Assembly: GCA_033558025.1 (NCBI GenBank)
Contig: JAUCEF010000001.1
Span: 62,001 to 126,000 of the forward strand
Length of the DNA: 64,000 nt
Source of the DNA: Phytophthora sp. 'mugwort'
Taxonomy: Eukaryota > Oomycota > Peronosporomycetes > Peronosporales > Peronosporaceae
Direction: 5' to 3'
Position numbers and translations under genes: made by a program. Position 1 is the first letter of the stretch; the number at the start of each line of letters is the position of its first letter. Shown here in pieces: positions 42,970 to 53,588 of this stretch. The notes beneath the pieces are model-generated. The model did no database searches and was not told the origin of the DNA. It worked only from the letters and a program-made list of their open reading frames with translations.

Positions 42970-43574
42970 GTGGTGGCTACTGGGCGAAAGTGTGGAAAGC
43001 TAATGTACCTAAACACGGAAGCGAACGAGGAGTGTCATGCGGCTGATGACGATATCGAACTCTGGCATCGGCGACTCGGACATGTCTCGTTCAGTACACT
43101 GAACACAATGGTCAAGGATGGGCGGCTGAGTGCGACGCAGGCTGAACTCGGGACAGTTTGCGGAGTGTGGCAACCGCAAAGCAAGTGCGAAAGACGTTCA
43201 ATTCCAGCAAAGACGAGCTAGAAGCCAAGGAGAGTAGACGCACAGACAGCGTGGTGTGTTCCGATGTTCTTGGACCCATCACTCCTGAGTCAAAGTCTGG
43301 CTTCAAGTACATAGTGACATTTATCCTGATGAAAAGCCGCTACGTCACTATCTACCCGCTGCGCAAGAAGAGTGAAGTACCAGACGCGTTCACGAAGTCT
43401 TGCAAGGATATGAAGACCGCCGGGTTAAAGATCAAGGTGATTCGGAGTGACAACGGTGAGGAATACCGTAACGCACAAATGGAGGCGCTTTGTGACGAGA
43501 AGTCGATCAAGCAGGAGTTCACGGTGCCGTACAACCCCCAGCAAAACGGAATGGTTAAACGGATGAACCGGTAG
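42970..43574 (+). pseudogene. Copia GAG-pre-integrase and integrase core
   Basis: The zinc-binding segment LWHRRLGHVSFSTLNTMVKDG...CGVW/CATAK is followed, after a frameshift near 43190, by the core: VCSDVLGPITPESKSGFKYIV (first aspartate), VIRSDNGEEYRN (second aspartate) and YNPQQNGMVKRMNR. The catalytic glutamate of the normal G--ERMNR motif is replaced by lysine (AAA, 43557-43559). A TAG follows at 43572-43574. The rest of the integrase (EMTRCMLKESGLGKAFWCEA) continues from 43578. Confidence 0.88.
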
Positions 43575-43577
43575 CTA

Positions 43578-44366
43578 GTGGAAATGACACGGTGTATGCT
43601 CAAGGAAAGTGGATTGGGGAAGGCGTTCTGGTGTGAAGCCATTATGACTGCAACCGATATCCGCAACGTGCTGCCGACAACGTCCAACCCGCACTTAAGT
43701 CCGTTCGAAATCGTGTTCAGGCGTAAACCGCGTTTGGACCACATGCGAGTGTTTGGTTCAGAATGCCACGCCCACGTGACGAAGGAGAAGCGCAAGAAGT
43801 TGGATGACTCCGGTGTGAAGTGCTACTTCCTGGGATACGCGAAGCAGCACAAGGCATACCGACTCCTCAATGCAAACGACGGCTCTATCATCATTTCGAG
43901 AAGTGTCACATTTGCGGAGCACGCTGGGATCAAAAAGACGAGCGTCCACGGTGATGTCATTGAAATCCTGGAAAATGCGAATGCTAAAGAAGTATCTGAG
44001 GAACCAGGTACAGACTTCGAGCCCCACACCCCACCGACTGGACCACACGAAGGACCCACACAAAGCGATCACGACGGCCCAACCCACTCTGTACCAACCC
44101 GAGGTTCAAGTACACCGGAGAGAGACGGCAACGAAGAGTGGATGGTGCGTCCGGTACGCAAGAGGCGCGGTGTGGTACGGTACGAAGACGAATATCCCAG
44201 CACTCGGCGTGGGGAGTTCAACTTAGACGACTTTGAGGGCGAGTTCGAGTCCCTCCACTGTTTTAACGCCGAAGAAGACGACGGCGAGCGTGCTGTGACG
44301 TACGACCAAGTTATGCGAAGCAGGTACAAGAACGAGTGTGGTTGTGTGCTGTGGAAGCGGAAATGA
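43578..44366 (+). pseudogene. Copia integrase C-terminal region and linker
   Basis: A 262-codon frame includes AFWCEAIMTATDIRNVLPT, HLSPFEIVFRRKPRLDHMRVFGSECHAHV, KLDDSGVKCYFLGYAKQHKAYRLLN and an acidic, proline-rich linker (PHTPPTGPHEGPTQSDHDGPTH) typical of the DUF4219/retro-copia linker between integrase and RT. It ends in ECGCVLWKRK and shifts frame near 44350 into the RT. Confidence 0.85.
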
Positions 44367-44395
44367 AGTAGCTAGAAACCCACCGCACCTGGAAG

Positions 44396-45836
44396 TTGGT
44401 GGATATGCACTCCAGGAAGAAGGCTGTGGGGTGCAAGTGGGTATTTCGGATCAAGCGCGATCCAAGAGGAAACATTGTGAAGTTCAAGCCTCTGCTTGTG
44501 GCTGAAGGATTCACGCAGCGTCCAGGTATCGATTACACCGAGACGTTTGCCCCAATTGCTCGGAAAGAGTCGATAAACGCGTCATTGGCGGTTGCAGCGA
44601 AAGAAGATCTGGAGGTTGAAAATGTGGACGTGGATACGGCTTTTCCTGTATGGCGATGTCGAAGAGGTGATCTATATGGACCAGCCGGACGTTTTCGAAG
44701 ACCAGTCCACCCCCACCCAGAAATGTTTGCTTGCGAAAGCGCTTTACGGCACGAAACAGGCGGCGCGTCAATGGAACAACAAGCTAAATTGCCACCTGGA
44801 AGGTCAAGGTTTCAAGCGCTCTGATGCAGACCTGTGTGTGTATGTGCGAAAGTCAAGCATCGAATACACAATCGTGGTTATCTATGTAAACGATTTGATG
44901 ATCTTTGGCAAAACGACAGACGACATCGAGAAGATCAAGCAAGCGCTCAAGTCCGAGTTTAGCATCAAGGAACTCGGAGAGCTCAAGTATTGCCTCGGCA
45001 TCGAGATCCACCGCAGACGTGAAAATAAAATCATCATGATGAACCAGCGCGCGTACATTAAGCGACTCTCAGACAAGTTTGGTGTGGAAAAATGCAAGGA
45101 TACGCATACGCCGGCTGACAGCAATTCGAGACTGGTCAAGGTATCGGACGATAATGTGTGCGTCTCAAAGTATCCGTATCTCGAACTAGTGGGTGCACTG
45201 ATGTACGTGGCAACTTGCACACGTCCAGATATTTCACAAGCAGTGGGTGAAGTGGCCAAGTTTTGCGAGCGCCACAACAAAAGCCACTGGGTGGCAGCGA
45301 AGCGCATTTTGAAGTATCTGAAGACGACCCAAGAGCTCGGAGTTGTATTTAATGGTTTGGTCAAGGAAGAGCTTGTGGGTTTTGCGGACGCAAACTGGGC
45401 TGGCGACCTTGACACGCGACGCTCGACTACTGGCTACGTATTTTTTCTGAACGGCAGCGCGATATCGTGGAAGTCCAAGCGCCAACCCACTGTGGCTACA
45501 TCAAGTACTGAAGCAGAGTACATGAGTATCTACAGTGCGACTCAAGAAGCCGTGTGGCTGCGATTATTGCTCAAGGACATGGGCTACAAGGACCAAGGTG
45601 CTACGAAGATATATCAAGATAATCAAAGATGCATCGCACTGGCCAAGAACCCAGTGTATCACACACGCTCGAAGCACATCGACATCAAGTTTCATTTTCT
45701 GCGTGAGAAGATTGAGTGCGCGGTTATCACTTTGGAGTACAAGCCAACCGATGAGAGGGTTGCTGATGGCATGACAAAGGCGCTAGCGCGTGACAAGCAT
45801 CGCAAGTTCGTCATAGGACTTTGCATGGAAGAATGA
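44396..45836 (+). pseudogene. Copia reverse transcriptase and RNase H
   Basis: RT_Ty1/copia motifs are readable: GCKWVFRIKRDPRGNIVKFKPLLVAEGFTQRPGIDYTETFAP, then a frameshift near 44640 into FLYGDVEEVIYMDQP, LLAKALYGTKQAARQWNNKL and LCVYVRKS. The catalytic box reads YVND (44883-44894) where the family has YVDD. This is followed by KSEFSIKELGELKYCLGIEI, DSNSRLVKVSD and LVGALMYVATCTRPDI. RNase H (GFADANWAGDLDTRRSTTGYVF...STEAEYMSI...IYQDNQRCIALAKNP...RSKHIDIKFHFLRE) is intact to its natural end at 45836. Confidence 0.92.
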
Positions 45837-45866
45837 GGAAGCAGCAGCACGCACATCAAGGGAGAG

Positions 45867-45992
45867 TGTTGGCAAGTGATGTTGCGTGTGTTGAAGTGCC
45901 GGTTTGCATATGTTGTGCATGTGTGGGTTTGCGCGAGTTATGGTGTTTTGGTATAATAGGCATTCAAGATTACTAGACCTAATGCTTTCTAT
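45867..45992 (+). repeat. 3' LTR segment of the copia element
   Basis: It starts TGTTGGCAAGTGATGTTGCG directly after the polypurine tract. It matches the 5' LTR to about 45992 and may extend to the CTCACA near 46029, a plausible LTR end with no counterpart in the 5' LTR. Confidence 0.75.
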
Positions 45993-46034
45993 TTTTACAT
46001 CGTTCGCTGTTGTTCTAGTCCTCGTCTCACACCG

Positions 46035-46766
46035 GCTACGTATGAAAAAACTGCCTGCATTATCCATGGTTGCCGATCTGGGCAGACGCGTCATGTGATC
46101 GCCACGATATCCAGGCGGAGCGGTTACAAGAGCAGTTCCATGGGTACGAAAAGTAGACCAGACTTCGCCAACTGTTTTCTTTTTTTGGAGTGATCAAGCA
46201 GCCGAGCGATTTTGTTCGTAACAAACTCTATTCTTGATATTACAGCGTGATCGGCCCGAAAGCTGGCGCTTTGCTTTGACCGCCTCATGGTCTTCACAGC
46301 GAGCTTTTCTTGGCTTGGCGCGACTTTGCTCAACGCCATCCGCGGTGCGACAGCGGAGTTGAAATGTTGCCTTTCCAGCCAGCTAAGCTATTTTGACTCC
46401 GATTTTGCGCGAAACAAAACGATGACCTCTGTTCTTGAATATACTAATCAGAATAGAGCGTAGTAATTTATTATAATCAGTAGGTCAAATAGGTAAGATT
46501 ATTAAGGCTGAAATGCCTTAAGGGGGCTGCGACTAAAACAAAAGAATTATGTAGCTTGACGGGGTTTACGTTAGAACGATGGGCTTTACCGCGTAGCCAG
46601 TCAAGTGGATTTTCTTGACATCCTGAAAGCAGCAGGTCGGTCAGAGAAAAATCGCCGCCACTACGCCACAACGCGTCCTCGTTGCTGTCGACCTTTGCCA
46701 ACCGAACCACGGATGCTGACAGCTAAGCATGCATGTGGCTCTTTTTTGTAAGCAAAATATCGTGAT
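46035..46766. other. No recognised gene; two short minus-strand ORFs
   Basis: Minus-strand frames 46339-46124 (basic, 71 aa) and 46710-46477 (77 aa, with SLTDLLLSGCQENPLDWLRGKAHRSNVNPVKLHNSF) are open but carry no motif I recognise. Confidence 0.3.
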
Positions 46767-47387
46767 TTGAGAATAAACTCAACAAGGAGTGTCTCAATAC
46801 AAACTTTAATCCTTTTGTTGGACCTCCAATATAACATAGAGCGTGGGGCAGTACCGTGTCATATTATCACGCATGCCGAAGATGAATACATGTACTCGAG
46901 AGGCTACGTCGATCTGGTTTGTAGCGATGCAGGAAACCACGCTGTGCGTCTTCTGGGCATAGTTTTGTGGGACATAGAACGCGGAACGTGTGCACGACTC
47001 GTTTTGTGGAGGCTCGAATGCGAGACACAGGCCACTCTGGATAGGTTTCAGAGTTGGGAAGGCGATGGAGTCAGTCATCAATCTACCAAGCGCCTACTCC
47101 TTGCTTTCCCAGTAGTCGGGAAAGCAACAAGTTCACCTTCGCCGACTAGCCTCGAGAAGTCTCGAGGTGATCGCGATATTGATCTCGCGGAGCCAATGAT
47201 TCCGCGGCAGTCGGTTGTGGCCGACTCCGGAGTACGCGGAGGTGTCCATCTTGATGACATCATCATCGTGGAGCGCGAGGGAGGCTTTACTCGCCGATTG
47301 ACTTCTGCGTCCCATGAACGTTTGAGCGGCTTGGCGCTGCGTATCCGATGCGGCCGAATTCAGCAGCGTTGCAACGACGACGGTTGA
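46767..47387 (+). CDS. Hypothetical 206-residue ORF
   Basis: An uninterrupted plus-strand frame. The N-terminal half is mixed helix/strand-like ([34 protein letters not shown]), and the C-terminal half is arginine- and aspartate-rich ([41 protein letters not shown]). No signal peptide, membrane span or RXLR-EER motif is visible. It lies between the copia and LINE elements. An overlapping minus-strand frame is about half as long. It may be a chance ORF. Confidence 0.3.
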   Translation: MRINSTRSVSIQTLILLLDLQYNIERGAVPCHIITHAEDEYMYSRGYVDLVCSDAGNHAVRLLGIVLWDIERGTCARLVLWRLECETQATLDRFQSWEGDGVSHQSTKRLLLAFPVVGKATSSPSPTSLEKSRGDRDIDLAEPMIPRQSVVADSGVRGGVHLDDIIIVEREGGFTRRLTSASHERLSGLALRIRCGRIQQRCNDDG

Positions 47388-47844
47388 GCGCTTCTCACTC
47401 GATCCGTGTGGTGGGGAAAGCTGTCGTGTTCCAGGGTCTCCCCAGTATCGTCAATTTCCAAATACTCGGCTCATCGTGCTCTTGGTCTTGATCTTGGTCG
47501 TTTTAAGGACTAATACGTGCTACAAAGTGTAACGGGCTAGGTGTATCCGCTATCTAGCTTACGCTATAGACTGCAAGAATGCGCGGAGACTGAGGAGACT
47601 GGATCTAAGTATGCGCTTTCGGTCAACTTGAACTCGCATTTATGTTACTGGTCGTCAGGGCCAATCAAATTCAAACTGTCGTCTGGTTGGCTGAAATAGA
47701 TTCCCGCATTTCGCCAATGAAAGACATACACGAAGAACACGCTAGCCGCGTGCTTTGTACCTACTTTGTATCTTTAATATATAGATCTACTTACATATAA
47801 ATTACGTAACTTCAGACAGTTCGTTAGATACCTCAATTAGCGTT
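47388..47844. other. No recognisable gene
   Basis: No feature seen; AT-rich toward the LINE start. Confidence 0.4.
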
Positions 47845-48036
47845 ATCTCCGTGCTACCCAGATAGCCGGCGGGTATCTTGCGCGCCAAGCAACTTGTCTT
47901 TGGCAAGATGTCCGCTCCCACGGCCAAGACAAAAGAACTACTCCCGTCCCAGACTGGCTATCCAGTACTGGCATCCACCAACTAGTATCAGTGGCTGAGT
48001 GAGGGAGATGATGGCAATGTCCCACCTGATCAGGAT

Positions 48037-48573
48037 ATGACTCTATGGAACAGTACTCAGATCCCGCCCTCCCCGGTTGCCTCGTATGTCAAGCTGTCCA
48101 AGCCTGCCGAAAAGATACTCAACAGCGCTGCGATCAAGTACGCTGCAGAGACGATCACCCTCAATGACCTCCTCTGCGACGTCATCGGATCGTATCTGAC
48201 GGAGTTCTCGAACACCTCAGATGCCGATAGCAGCTTGTACGGGATCCAAGCCCAACCTAGCGTCCATCGCTTTTTATTAGACACCTCGGCTCCCGGTAAC
48301 TATCAGCATCTTCGCAGCAAGACGTTTGGCCACGCAGTACTCCGAATGATCCCCACGAAGCTAGACTCCTCGGCGAAGGACTACTCGCTCAAGAACAAGT
48401 TGGCCGAGCTCTTCCCGGACGCCGACGACCTAAGCCCAGAAGTCGTGCTTCAGAGCCTTTGCTCTACCCCAAACGAGTTCTGGCTCCAAACGCGGCTGGC
48501 TGAGTTTGATCTTGCGTTGCAAGTGATTTCCCTCCGAGCATCTATATGGATCCGGTCAAGGTCTGCACTCTAA
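48037..48573 (+). pseudogene. LINE first ORF (unrecognised ORF1-like protein)
   Basis: A 178-codon frame: SSYVKLSKPAEKILNSAAIKYAAETITLNDLLCDVIGSYL, then LYGIQAQPSVHRFLLDTSAPGNYQHLRS and SPEVVLQSLCSTPNEFWLQTRLAEFDLALQV. It stands where ORF1 of a LINE is expected. No zinc knuckle or RRM can be seen, so the nucleic-acid-binding role is inferred only from position. The frame continues in another register after 48545. Confidence 0.5.
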
Positions 48574-48779
48574 TCCAACAAGTAGCTACTATGCTGCCCC
48601 ATCCGATGTGCCACCTCTGGGACGATCCACCCTAGGGGTAGTGGTAACCTTGCCGTTGGCAGCTCGACTCCTTGATGGCCCGTTGCCGGACGACTTACGC
48701 CAATGCATCGCTGATCTCCAGCAAGCGGCTTCGGCAGTACTCGGTCAACTCGGGTAGCCCTTCTCTCTAATGGAAATTG

Positions 48780-49254
48780 GGCCCTGAGAGGGTTCTCGCT
48801 GAACGCTAACGACATGAACCGGACCCAGAAGCGGCCAACCTTCTTTAAGCAGCTTCCAAGAGACTTCGACGATGATGCGCTGCACATTTGTCATGGGCGA
48901 CTTCAACACGGTGATGTTAAGCCAACTGGACCAAGCCAACCACACCGACCGGAATCGGCCGCGGGGACGAACCGAGCTGCTGGACTGGATGCAAGCTATC
49001 AACGTTGTGGATGCATGGCGCCTGGAACATCCGACGCTCGTCGAGTTCACCAGCCCCAACTCAGCTCAAGGTTAGACTACGTGATGCTAAGCTCCCAGCT
49101 CTCCCACTCGGCCATGCAGGGCATTCTGCACGACTTTCGCAATCGCTCCAATATGGGTGACAACTGCGGCATCGACTTTCGACTCGGATCTGCTGTCTTC
49201 GGCCGGCTAAGAGACCCCCTAGCGCAGCCCAGAATGGGTCATCCAGCTTACTGA
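48780..49254 (+). pseudogene. LINE endonuclease (EEP) C-terminal part
   Basis: Frames 48872-49075 and 48814-49254 give TFVMGDFNTVMLSQLDQ (GDFN at 48896-48907), LLDWMQAINVVDAWRLEHP, then SRLDYVMLSSQLSHSA and MGDNCGI. GDFN and SRLDY--S are the substrate-binding and catalytic motifs of apurinic-type LINE endonucleases; the final SDH motif is degraded to GDN. The N-terminal motifs with the catalytic N and E are absent. Protein text before GDFN (NRTQKRPTFFKQLPRDFDDDALHI) begins abruptly near 48790, consistent with a deletion. Confidence 0.8.
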
Positions 49255-49288
49255 AGCGCAGCAGTATCTTCAAGAATCGCTGATCAAG

Positions 49289-51885
49289 TTGGCAGACATG
49301 CTCCATGCACCAACAGACTCCCACTACAACCCGGGCTGCCTACTCGACGAGCACAAGCGTCGCGACAACATCTTCCTGCACGAGTTATTCGAATCCCGGA
49401 AGAATGCTCGCCAGCGCGAACTTGAGGAACTGCACCTGGAAATCAATGATCTGCAGCAGCATCAAGCGACGGAACCTACCGATGATCAACGCCGGTGGCT
49501 GACTGAAAAGAGGGCACTACTGGAGGTCAAGATGAAGGTGAAAACGTTCTACGCATCGAAGAAAAAGTTTGCCTCCGACCTCCATGATTCTGAGCGAGGT
49601 ACCAAGTACTTCTTCCGACCGCCTCAGATCCTGCGCAACACTCCGATTCCTATCAATTCGCCGGAGGAGTTGGAAGTCATGTGCCAGGACTTCAACCAGT
49701 TTTGATCCGGGATCTATCGTTCACCTTCAAGGGAGTTCCATCATGACAAGCAGAAATGGGATCGCATCAAGTGGCCCAGATCCTTGAACACACGACCAAG
49801 CATCTGACGCCGAAGCAAGCTGGCTATCTTGACAGTCCACTCACAGCAAATTACTTCTACTGGGCTATCAAGCATACGTCGTCGGGGAAGGCACCAGGAC
49901 CCGATGGGTTACCCCTGGCCTACTACCTAACTGATGTGCCGCTTTGGAGCCGTATCCTGGAGATTGTCTACGCGGCTCAACTGGAGAAAGGCAGGATATC
50001 CAAGTTCCAGCGTCGCGCCCAAGTCTGCTTGCTATACAAGAAGGGAGATCGTAAAGAGCCTGGGAACTACAAACCCAATACCCTCCTCAACGTCGATGCC
50101 AAGACTGGGCCCCAAGATACTGGCATACCGTCTGGGAACTGTCTTAGATAGTCTCCTATTCTCTGACCAGTATAGATTCGTGCCTGGGTGCGATATTCGT
50201 CATGCTCACCTGCAGCTTCAAGGACTCATGAAAGTGTATGAAGACGATGACGCGATGGGCTGGTGCCTCTTGGTTGAGTTTGCCGACGCCTCCGACAGCG
50301 TGGTGTGGGATGCCCTTGCATGATCCTCGAGCACTTCCGCTTCGGCAAAGTGTTTTGTCGCTGGGTACGCGTGATGTTTCCTGGGACTTTGGTGGCGCTA
50401 CTATTCAACGGTAGCCCACTTTCGCCCTTTGAATTAGGGAGAGGCGTGCGGCAAGGAGACCATCTCTCCCCGGGTCTGTTCGTGCTTTACGCGGAACATT
50501 TGCTGACCTTGATTCGCGCCAAGATGAAGGATGCTGGACTTCGATGTGGAGACTCTTCGGTGGTCCATAAAGCTATCAGCTTTGCTGATGACTGCACTGG
50601 ACTACTTAGGGACCTGCGGGATACTCAGCGGCTACTGGACTTGGTGGATCTCTTCTGTGAGGCATCGGGCATGGAGCTGAACAAGAACAAGACTGTGGTG
50701 CTGCCGTTCCACCCCTGAAACAGTGAAACCGACAGCATCCGTGAGGCACTACAGCAATTGGGACTAAAGGTTGTTGGAAATATCGACTCGGCCGAACTGC
50801 TTGGTATATACTACGGTCCCAAGCTCACAGGCGCGGTACGGCTACAACACATATTGGCGGACATGCAGACAAGGTGTTCACTGTGAAAGTACCGGACACG
50901 CACTCTGCGAGGACAATTGGTCATCCTACAACAGATCATCTTGCCTGTGCTCTGGTACACGGCCAGTGTCTGCTACATACATGAAACTGGTTTCCAAGAC
51001 CAAGTCCAGGTCATGATAGTACGGTTCATGGCCCAGTCTTCTACTTCGAACATCGTGCTCCGAGCTTGGTGGACGTTGCCCCTGCACACGGGAGGCCTCG
51101 GCTTAACGCCTGTCAAAACGATGATCGAGGGACTCCAACTACACATGCTTCGCAAGCCGATCATGGCCGTATGCCAGTCACCGGATGATGTACCTCATGG
51201 GCCGCCCCAGTCATTACGCTGTTTTGACTCCGTGATGAAACCTTGGGGACGCGATTTTGACATCCTATACGCGCCGGTCTGGAACAGCCCTCATAATGTG
51301 GTGTCTCGACGGCTGAGACGATGGAGACCGCTTGGTTTGTATTGGCACCATGTTCTCTTCCTTTGGAACACCAAACTGCGCCCCAAGATCACTCGCAACA
51401 TGACCAAGTTTGACAAGTTGACAATGCCGCTGCTGGACAATGTGGATATCACGACTGCAACCAAGACGCCCAAGACCCTGCGAGCCGCAAACCTGGGAAT
51501 TGTCCAAGACCTTATTCGCTTAAAGGTTTATCGGATATCTGGCTTGTTTCAGCTTAGTGGATACCCGCCTCAAGCCGCCAAGCTATCCCAAGTCATCCGT
51601 GAGCATGGCCAGCCTGGGCGTGCTAACAGCGTCAGCTTCTGCGGGTCTTTCTTAACTAAGATTGACTCGCTGTTACGACCGTTGGCCAACATGCCCATTG
51701 GACCCCGCCCCAAGCCACGCTACGGCTGCGCCCTCCATACTTGGAGCTTCAGTGGCTATGAAGTCGCTGATCTCACGGAGTCGCTAATACGCAAGCTCCT
51801 GGTTCAGTGCAAGGTACTCGGCCTGCCAACGACTGCACTTGGCCTTGAACAAGCGCCTCCCGCAAATGTATGGACAGGGACCTAA
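49289..51885 (+). pseudogene. LINE reverse transcriptase
   Basis: Frames 49289-49705, 49756-50151, 49934-50323, 50305-50718 and 50917-51885 form one RT. Seen in order: SSGKAPGPDGLPLAYY (RT motif 0/1), CLLYKKGDRKEPGNYKPNTLLNVD (motif 2), LGTVLDSLLFSDQYRFVPG, VEFADASDSVVWDAL (motif A, normally DF-KA-D), GRGVRQGDHLSPGLFVL (motif B), ISFADDCTGLL (motif C; FADD at 50581-50592), and MELNKNKTVVLPF. The motif A aspartate DF- has become EF-. Five frameshifts or stops break the ORF. Confidence 0.9.
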
Positions 51886-51994
51886 AGATGAACAAGCATG
51901 TACTACAAGTGAACGCGGACTTGCTGTAGAGACTCCAGCACAACGCACTTTAGGTGGGCTTTGGCTGAAGCACGTGCAAGACGCTTTGACTCGC

Positions 51995-52048
51995 TGCCAT
52001 CATGGGTGTGGAGTCATTGAAACCGTCTCCCATCTCTTTTGGTATTGT
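51995..52048 (+). pseudogene. LINE C-terminal zinc ribbon (zf-RVT)
   Basis: The frame reads CHHGCGVIETVSHLFWYC, a C-x3-C-x7-H-x4-C pattern like the zinc-binding domain (zf-RVT) that ends many plant-type LINE RTs. It is followed by AAAVWAEWL, also typical. Confidence 0.75.
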
Positions 52049-52130
52049 GACTTTGCTGCAGCCGTATGGGCGGAATGGCTTGAGGTGTTCCTGTGCCCGG
52101 TCAAGCAGTCTCAAGAATACCGGGTCTAAC

Positions 52131-52316
52131 CGTGCTTCCAGGCCTACAGCCCATGAGACGGCGCCCAGTAGCCCCCAAGACCACCAGTCCAGTCACAAGA
52201 CCAGATACCCCAACCTTCGCGGCCAAACCCCAACCGTCGTCCGAAAGGTCGGTCGGCCCGGGGATTGAACCCTGGCCGCTTCTGTCCGACACTGGATGCT
52301 TAACCAGCTGAGCTGT
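52131..52316 (-). repeat. tRNA-derived (SINE-like) sequence
   Basis: On the minus strand box A (AGCTCAGCTGG, 52304-52315) and a perfect box B (GGTTCAATCCC, 52261-52271) are correctly spaced for RNA polymerase III. The acceptor and anticodon stems do not pair well. The sequence continues downstream (toward about 52131) with a non-tRNA body, as in tRNA-headed SINEs. It lies antisense, just after the LINE. Confidence 0.6.
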
Positions 52317-52568
52317 CTGAGCTCACTAGAAGTAGGTGGCTCACCACCACCTGTTCATCGGGTTATACTCGGTTTTTGTATAGACCCCATCGGAAAGGTC
52401 CTGCAAATGCCCAACTCGACCCAGAGACGTCTCGGGACGTCCACCAGTTTCCTCCTGGGCACTAATCTTTCAGGGTACCAGAAAATGAACCTTTTTTGGA
52501 CACCAATTTGATACTTCGTACCCAATTTTTGGGTCCACATGACCCAAATCGATCCCAAATAGCCAAGT
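52317..52568. other. No recognisable gene
   Basis: Nothing recognised. An inverted repeat-like pair (GGTGGCTCACCACC near 52336-52349) is present. Confidence 0.4.
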
Positions 52569-52682
52569 AGGGTAGCTAAGTAGGTTGCTTACTAACCTTA
52601 AAGTGTAATGTATTTTTTGTTAATCCGTGCTACTCAGATAACGGTAACGTCGACATTATTATCAGTGGCTCAGTGAAGCTCA
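52569..52682 (+). repeat. Relative of the 84 bp foldback, joined to a LINE-5'-like segment
   Basis: AGGGTAGCTAAGTAGGTTGC followed by TTAAAGTGTAATGTATTTTT matches the reverse complement of the insertion at 41604-41687, but without the second hairpin arm. From 52623, TCCGTGCTACTCAGATA and TATCAGTGGCTCAGTGA match two blocks of the LINE 5' region (47848 and about 47990), with less spacing. Confidence 0.65.
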
Positions 52683-52989
52683 TGTCATTTTAAGGCAACT
52701 GGTCGGCGAAAGATGATTCTCTGGACTGACAATTGTAGCGGTCACGCTCATCGAGCAGGTAAAGGACCAGATAAACCGCCTCAACGTTGAGGTTCATTTC
52801 TTCTCTCTCAACGCAAACCATCTCGTCCAGTTGGCGGATTCGATCGTTATCTCGAAAATAAAGGCGCTTGGACAAAACGATGGGACGCGGAGAAGGTGGA
52901 GATGATTCAAGTAGGCGACTGCAAAATAACGCTCGGGATATGACGGGTCTTGTCAGGTGCTTTGAGGAATCCCGGTAAAACATTTATTT

Positions 52990-53184
52990 TTGAACCTTGC
53001 TGCAGATGCTGCTCAAGATGCGAACAGGAAAAGGACCAAGAAAGGTAACATCGCCTACGCACATAAACCAATGGTGCGTTGTGGATTCGCAACTGTCAAC
53101 GGCAAGTGGAGCGTGGACCAGTTGAGCACTGAGCTGCAACGCATTATCGTTGATCATTATAATCACTTTATGGGAAACCAGTAG
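52990..53184 (+). CDS. Hypothetical 64-residue ORF
   Basis: The frame AADAAQDANRKRTKKGNIAYAHKPMVRCGFATVNGKWSVDQLSTELQRIIVDHYNHFMGNQ has a basic N-terminal stretch and one cysteine, and ends naturally. No recognised family. It may be the C-terminal exon of an otherwise lost protein. Confidence 0.25.
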   Translation: MNLAADAAQDANRKRTKKGNIAYAHKPMVRCGFATVNGKWSVDQLSTELQRIIVDHYNHFMGNQ

Positions 53185-53588
53185 GTGGCACTGATGCGGC
53201 TATACAAGACCAACTTGATGAACGGCTAGAAGCTTCAGTGTAAATAGTGCTGCACCACGTATTGATCAATATATCCGGTTACATCTACATCTACGTCAAA
53301 CATCTCATTGTTTGACCTGCCCCCTCCGTAACACTATTTTTTTAAACACTAAATAGTGTTGGTTTACAATTAACGTTATTAACGCTACTTATGGTGAAGT
53401 CGCGTAGAATGCTTCACAATGGATTACTATTAGTAACGCTAATTGCTGTGATTAGTGTAATTATTATCAACGCATTGACACCAGACCACAGTGACTTACC
53501 ATTTGTTCCGGTCATTGCATTTTTCTTACAATAGACCGAGTTGACGGCGCTTCCCAACTTTGTTCGTGCAATTGAAGCAGATCTTGCA
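53185..53588. other. AT-rich, no recognisable gene
   Basis: AT-rich sequence with repeated AACACTAAATAGTGTT-like inverted bases near 53330-53360; no gene seen. Confidence 0.4.

Larger units (their letters stand above)
41451..45992 (+). mobile_element. Ty1/copia LTR retrotransposon, nearly complete, inactivated
   Basis: The order is 5' LTR segment, tRNA-like leader, gag, zinc knuckle, GAG-pre-integrase, integrase, RT, RNase H, polypurine tract (AAGGGAGAG, 45858-45866) and 3' LTR. Integrase before RT defines copia. The two LTR segments differ at roughly a tenth of positions, so the copy is not recent. Coding capacity is lost through stops at 42967 and 43572, several frameshifts, loss of the protease active-site motif near 42700, and substitutions in integrase and RT catalytic motifs. 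Confidence 0.92.
47845..52130 (+). mobile_element. Non-LTR retrotransposon (LINE), internally deleted
   Basis: A 5' segment and first ORF (48037-48573) are followed by a truncated apurinic-type endonuclease, a full set of RT motifs, and a C-terminal cysteine/histidine zinc ribbon ending near 52048. This order is that of L1-like LINEs. The N-terminal two thirds of the endonuclease is missing between about 48600 and 48800, so the copy carries an internal deletion as well as several frameshifts. A tRNA-like sequence in opposite orientation stands 110-190 bp downstream. Confidence 0.88.

Noticed and set aside
46767..47387. 206-codon ORF as a secreted effector
   Set aside because: No signal peptide and no RXLR/EER or LFLAK motif, so no effector role is supported.
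53330..53470. AT-rich inverted bases as a replication origin or centromere element
   Set aside because: AT-rich composition alone is not evidence; no defining motif was seen.
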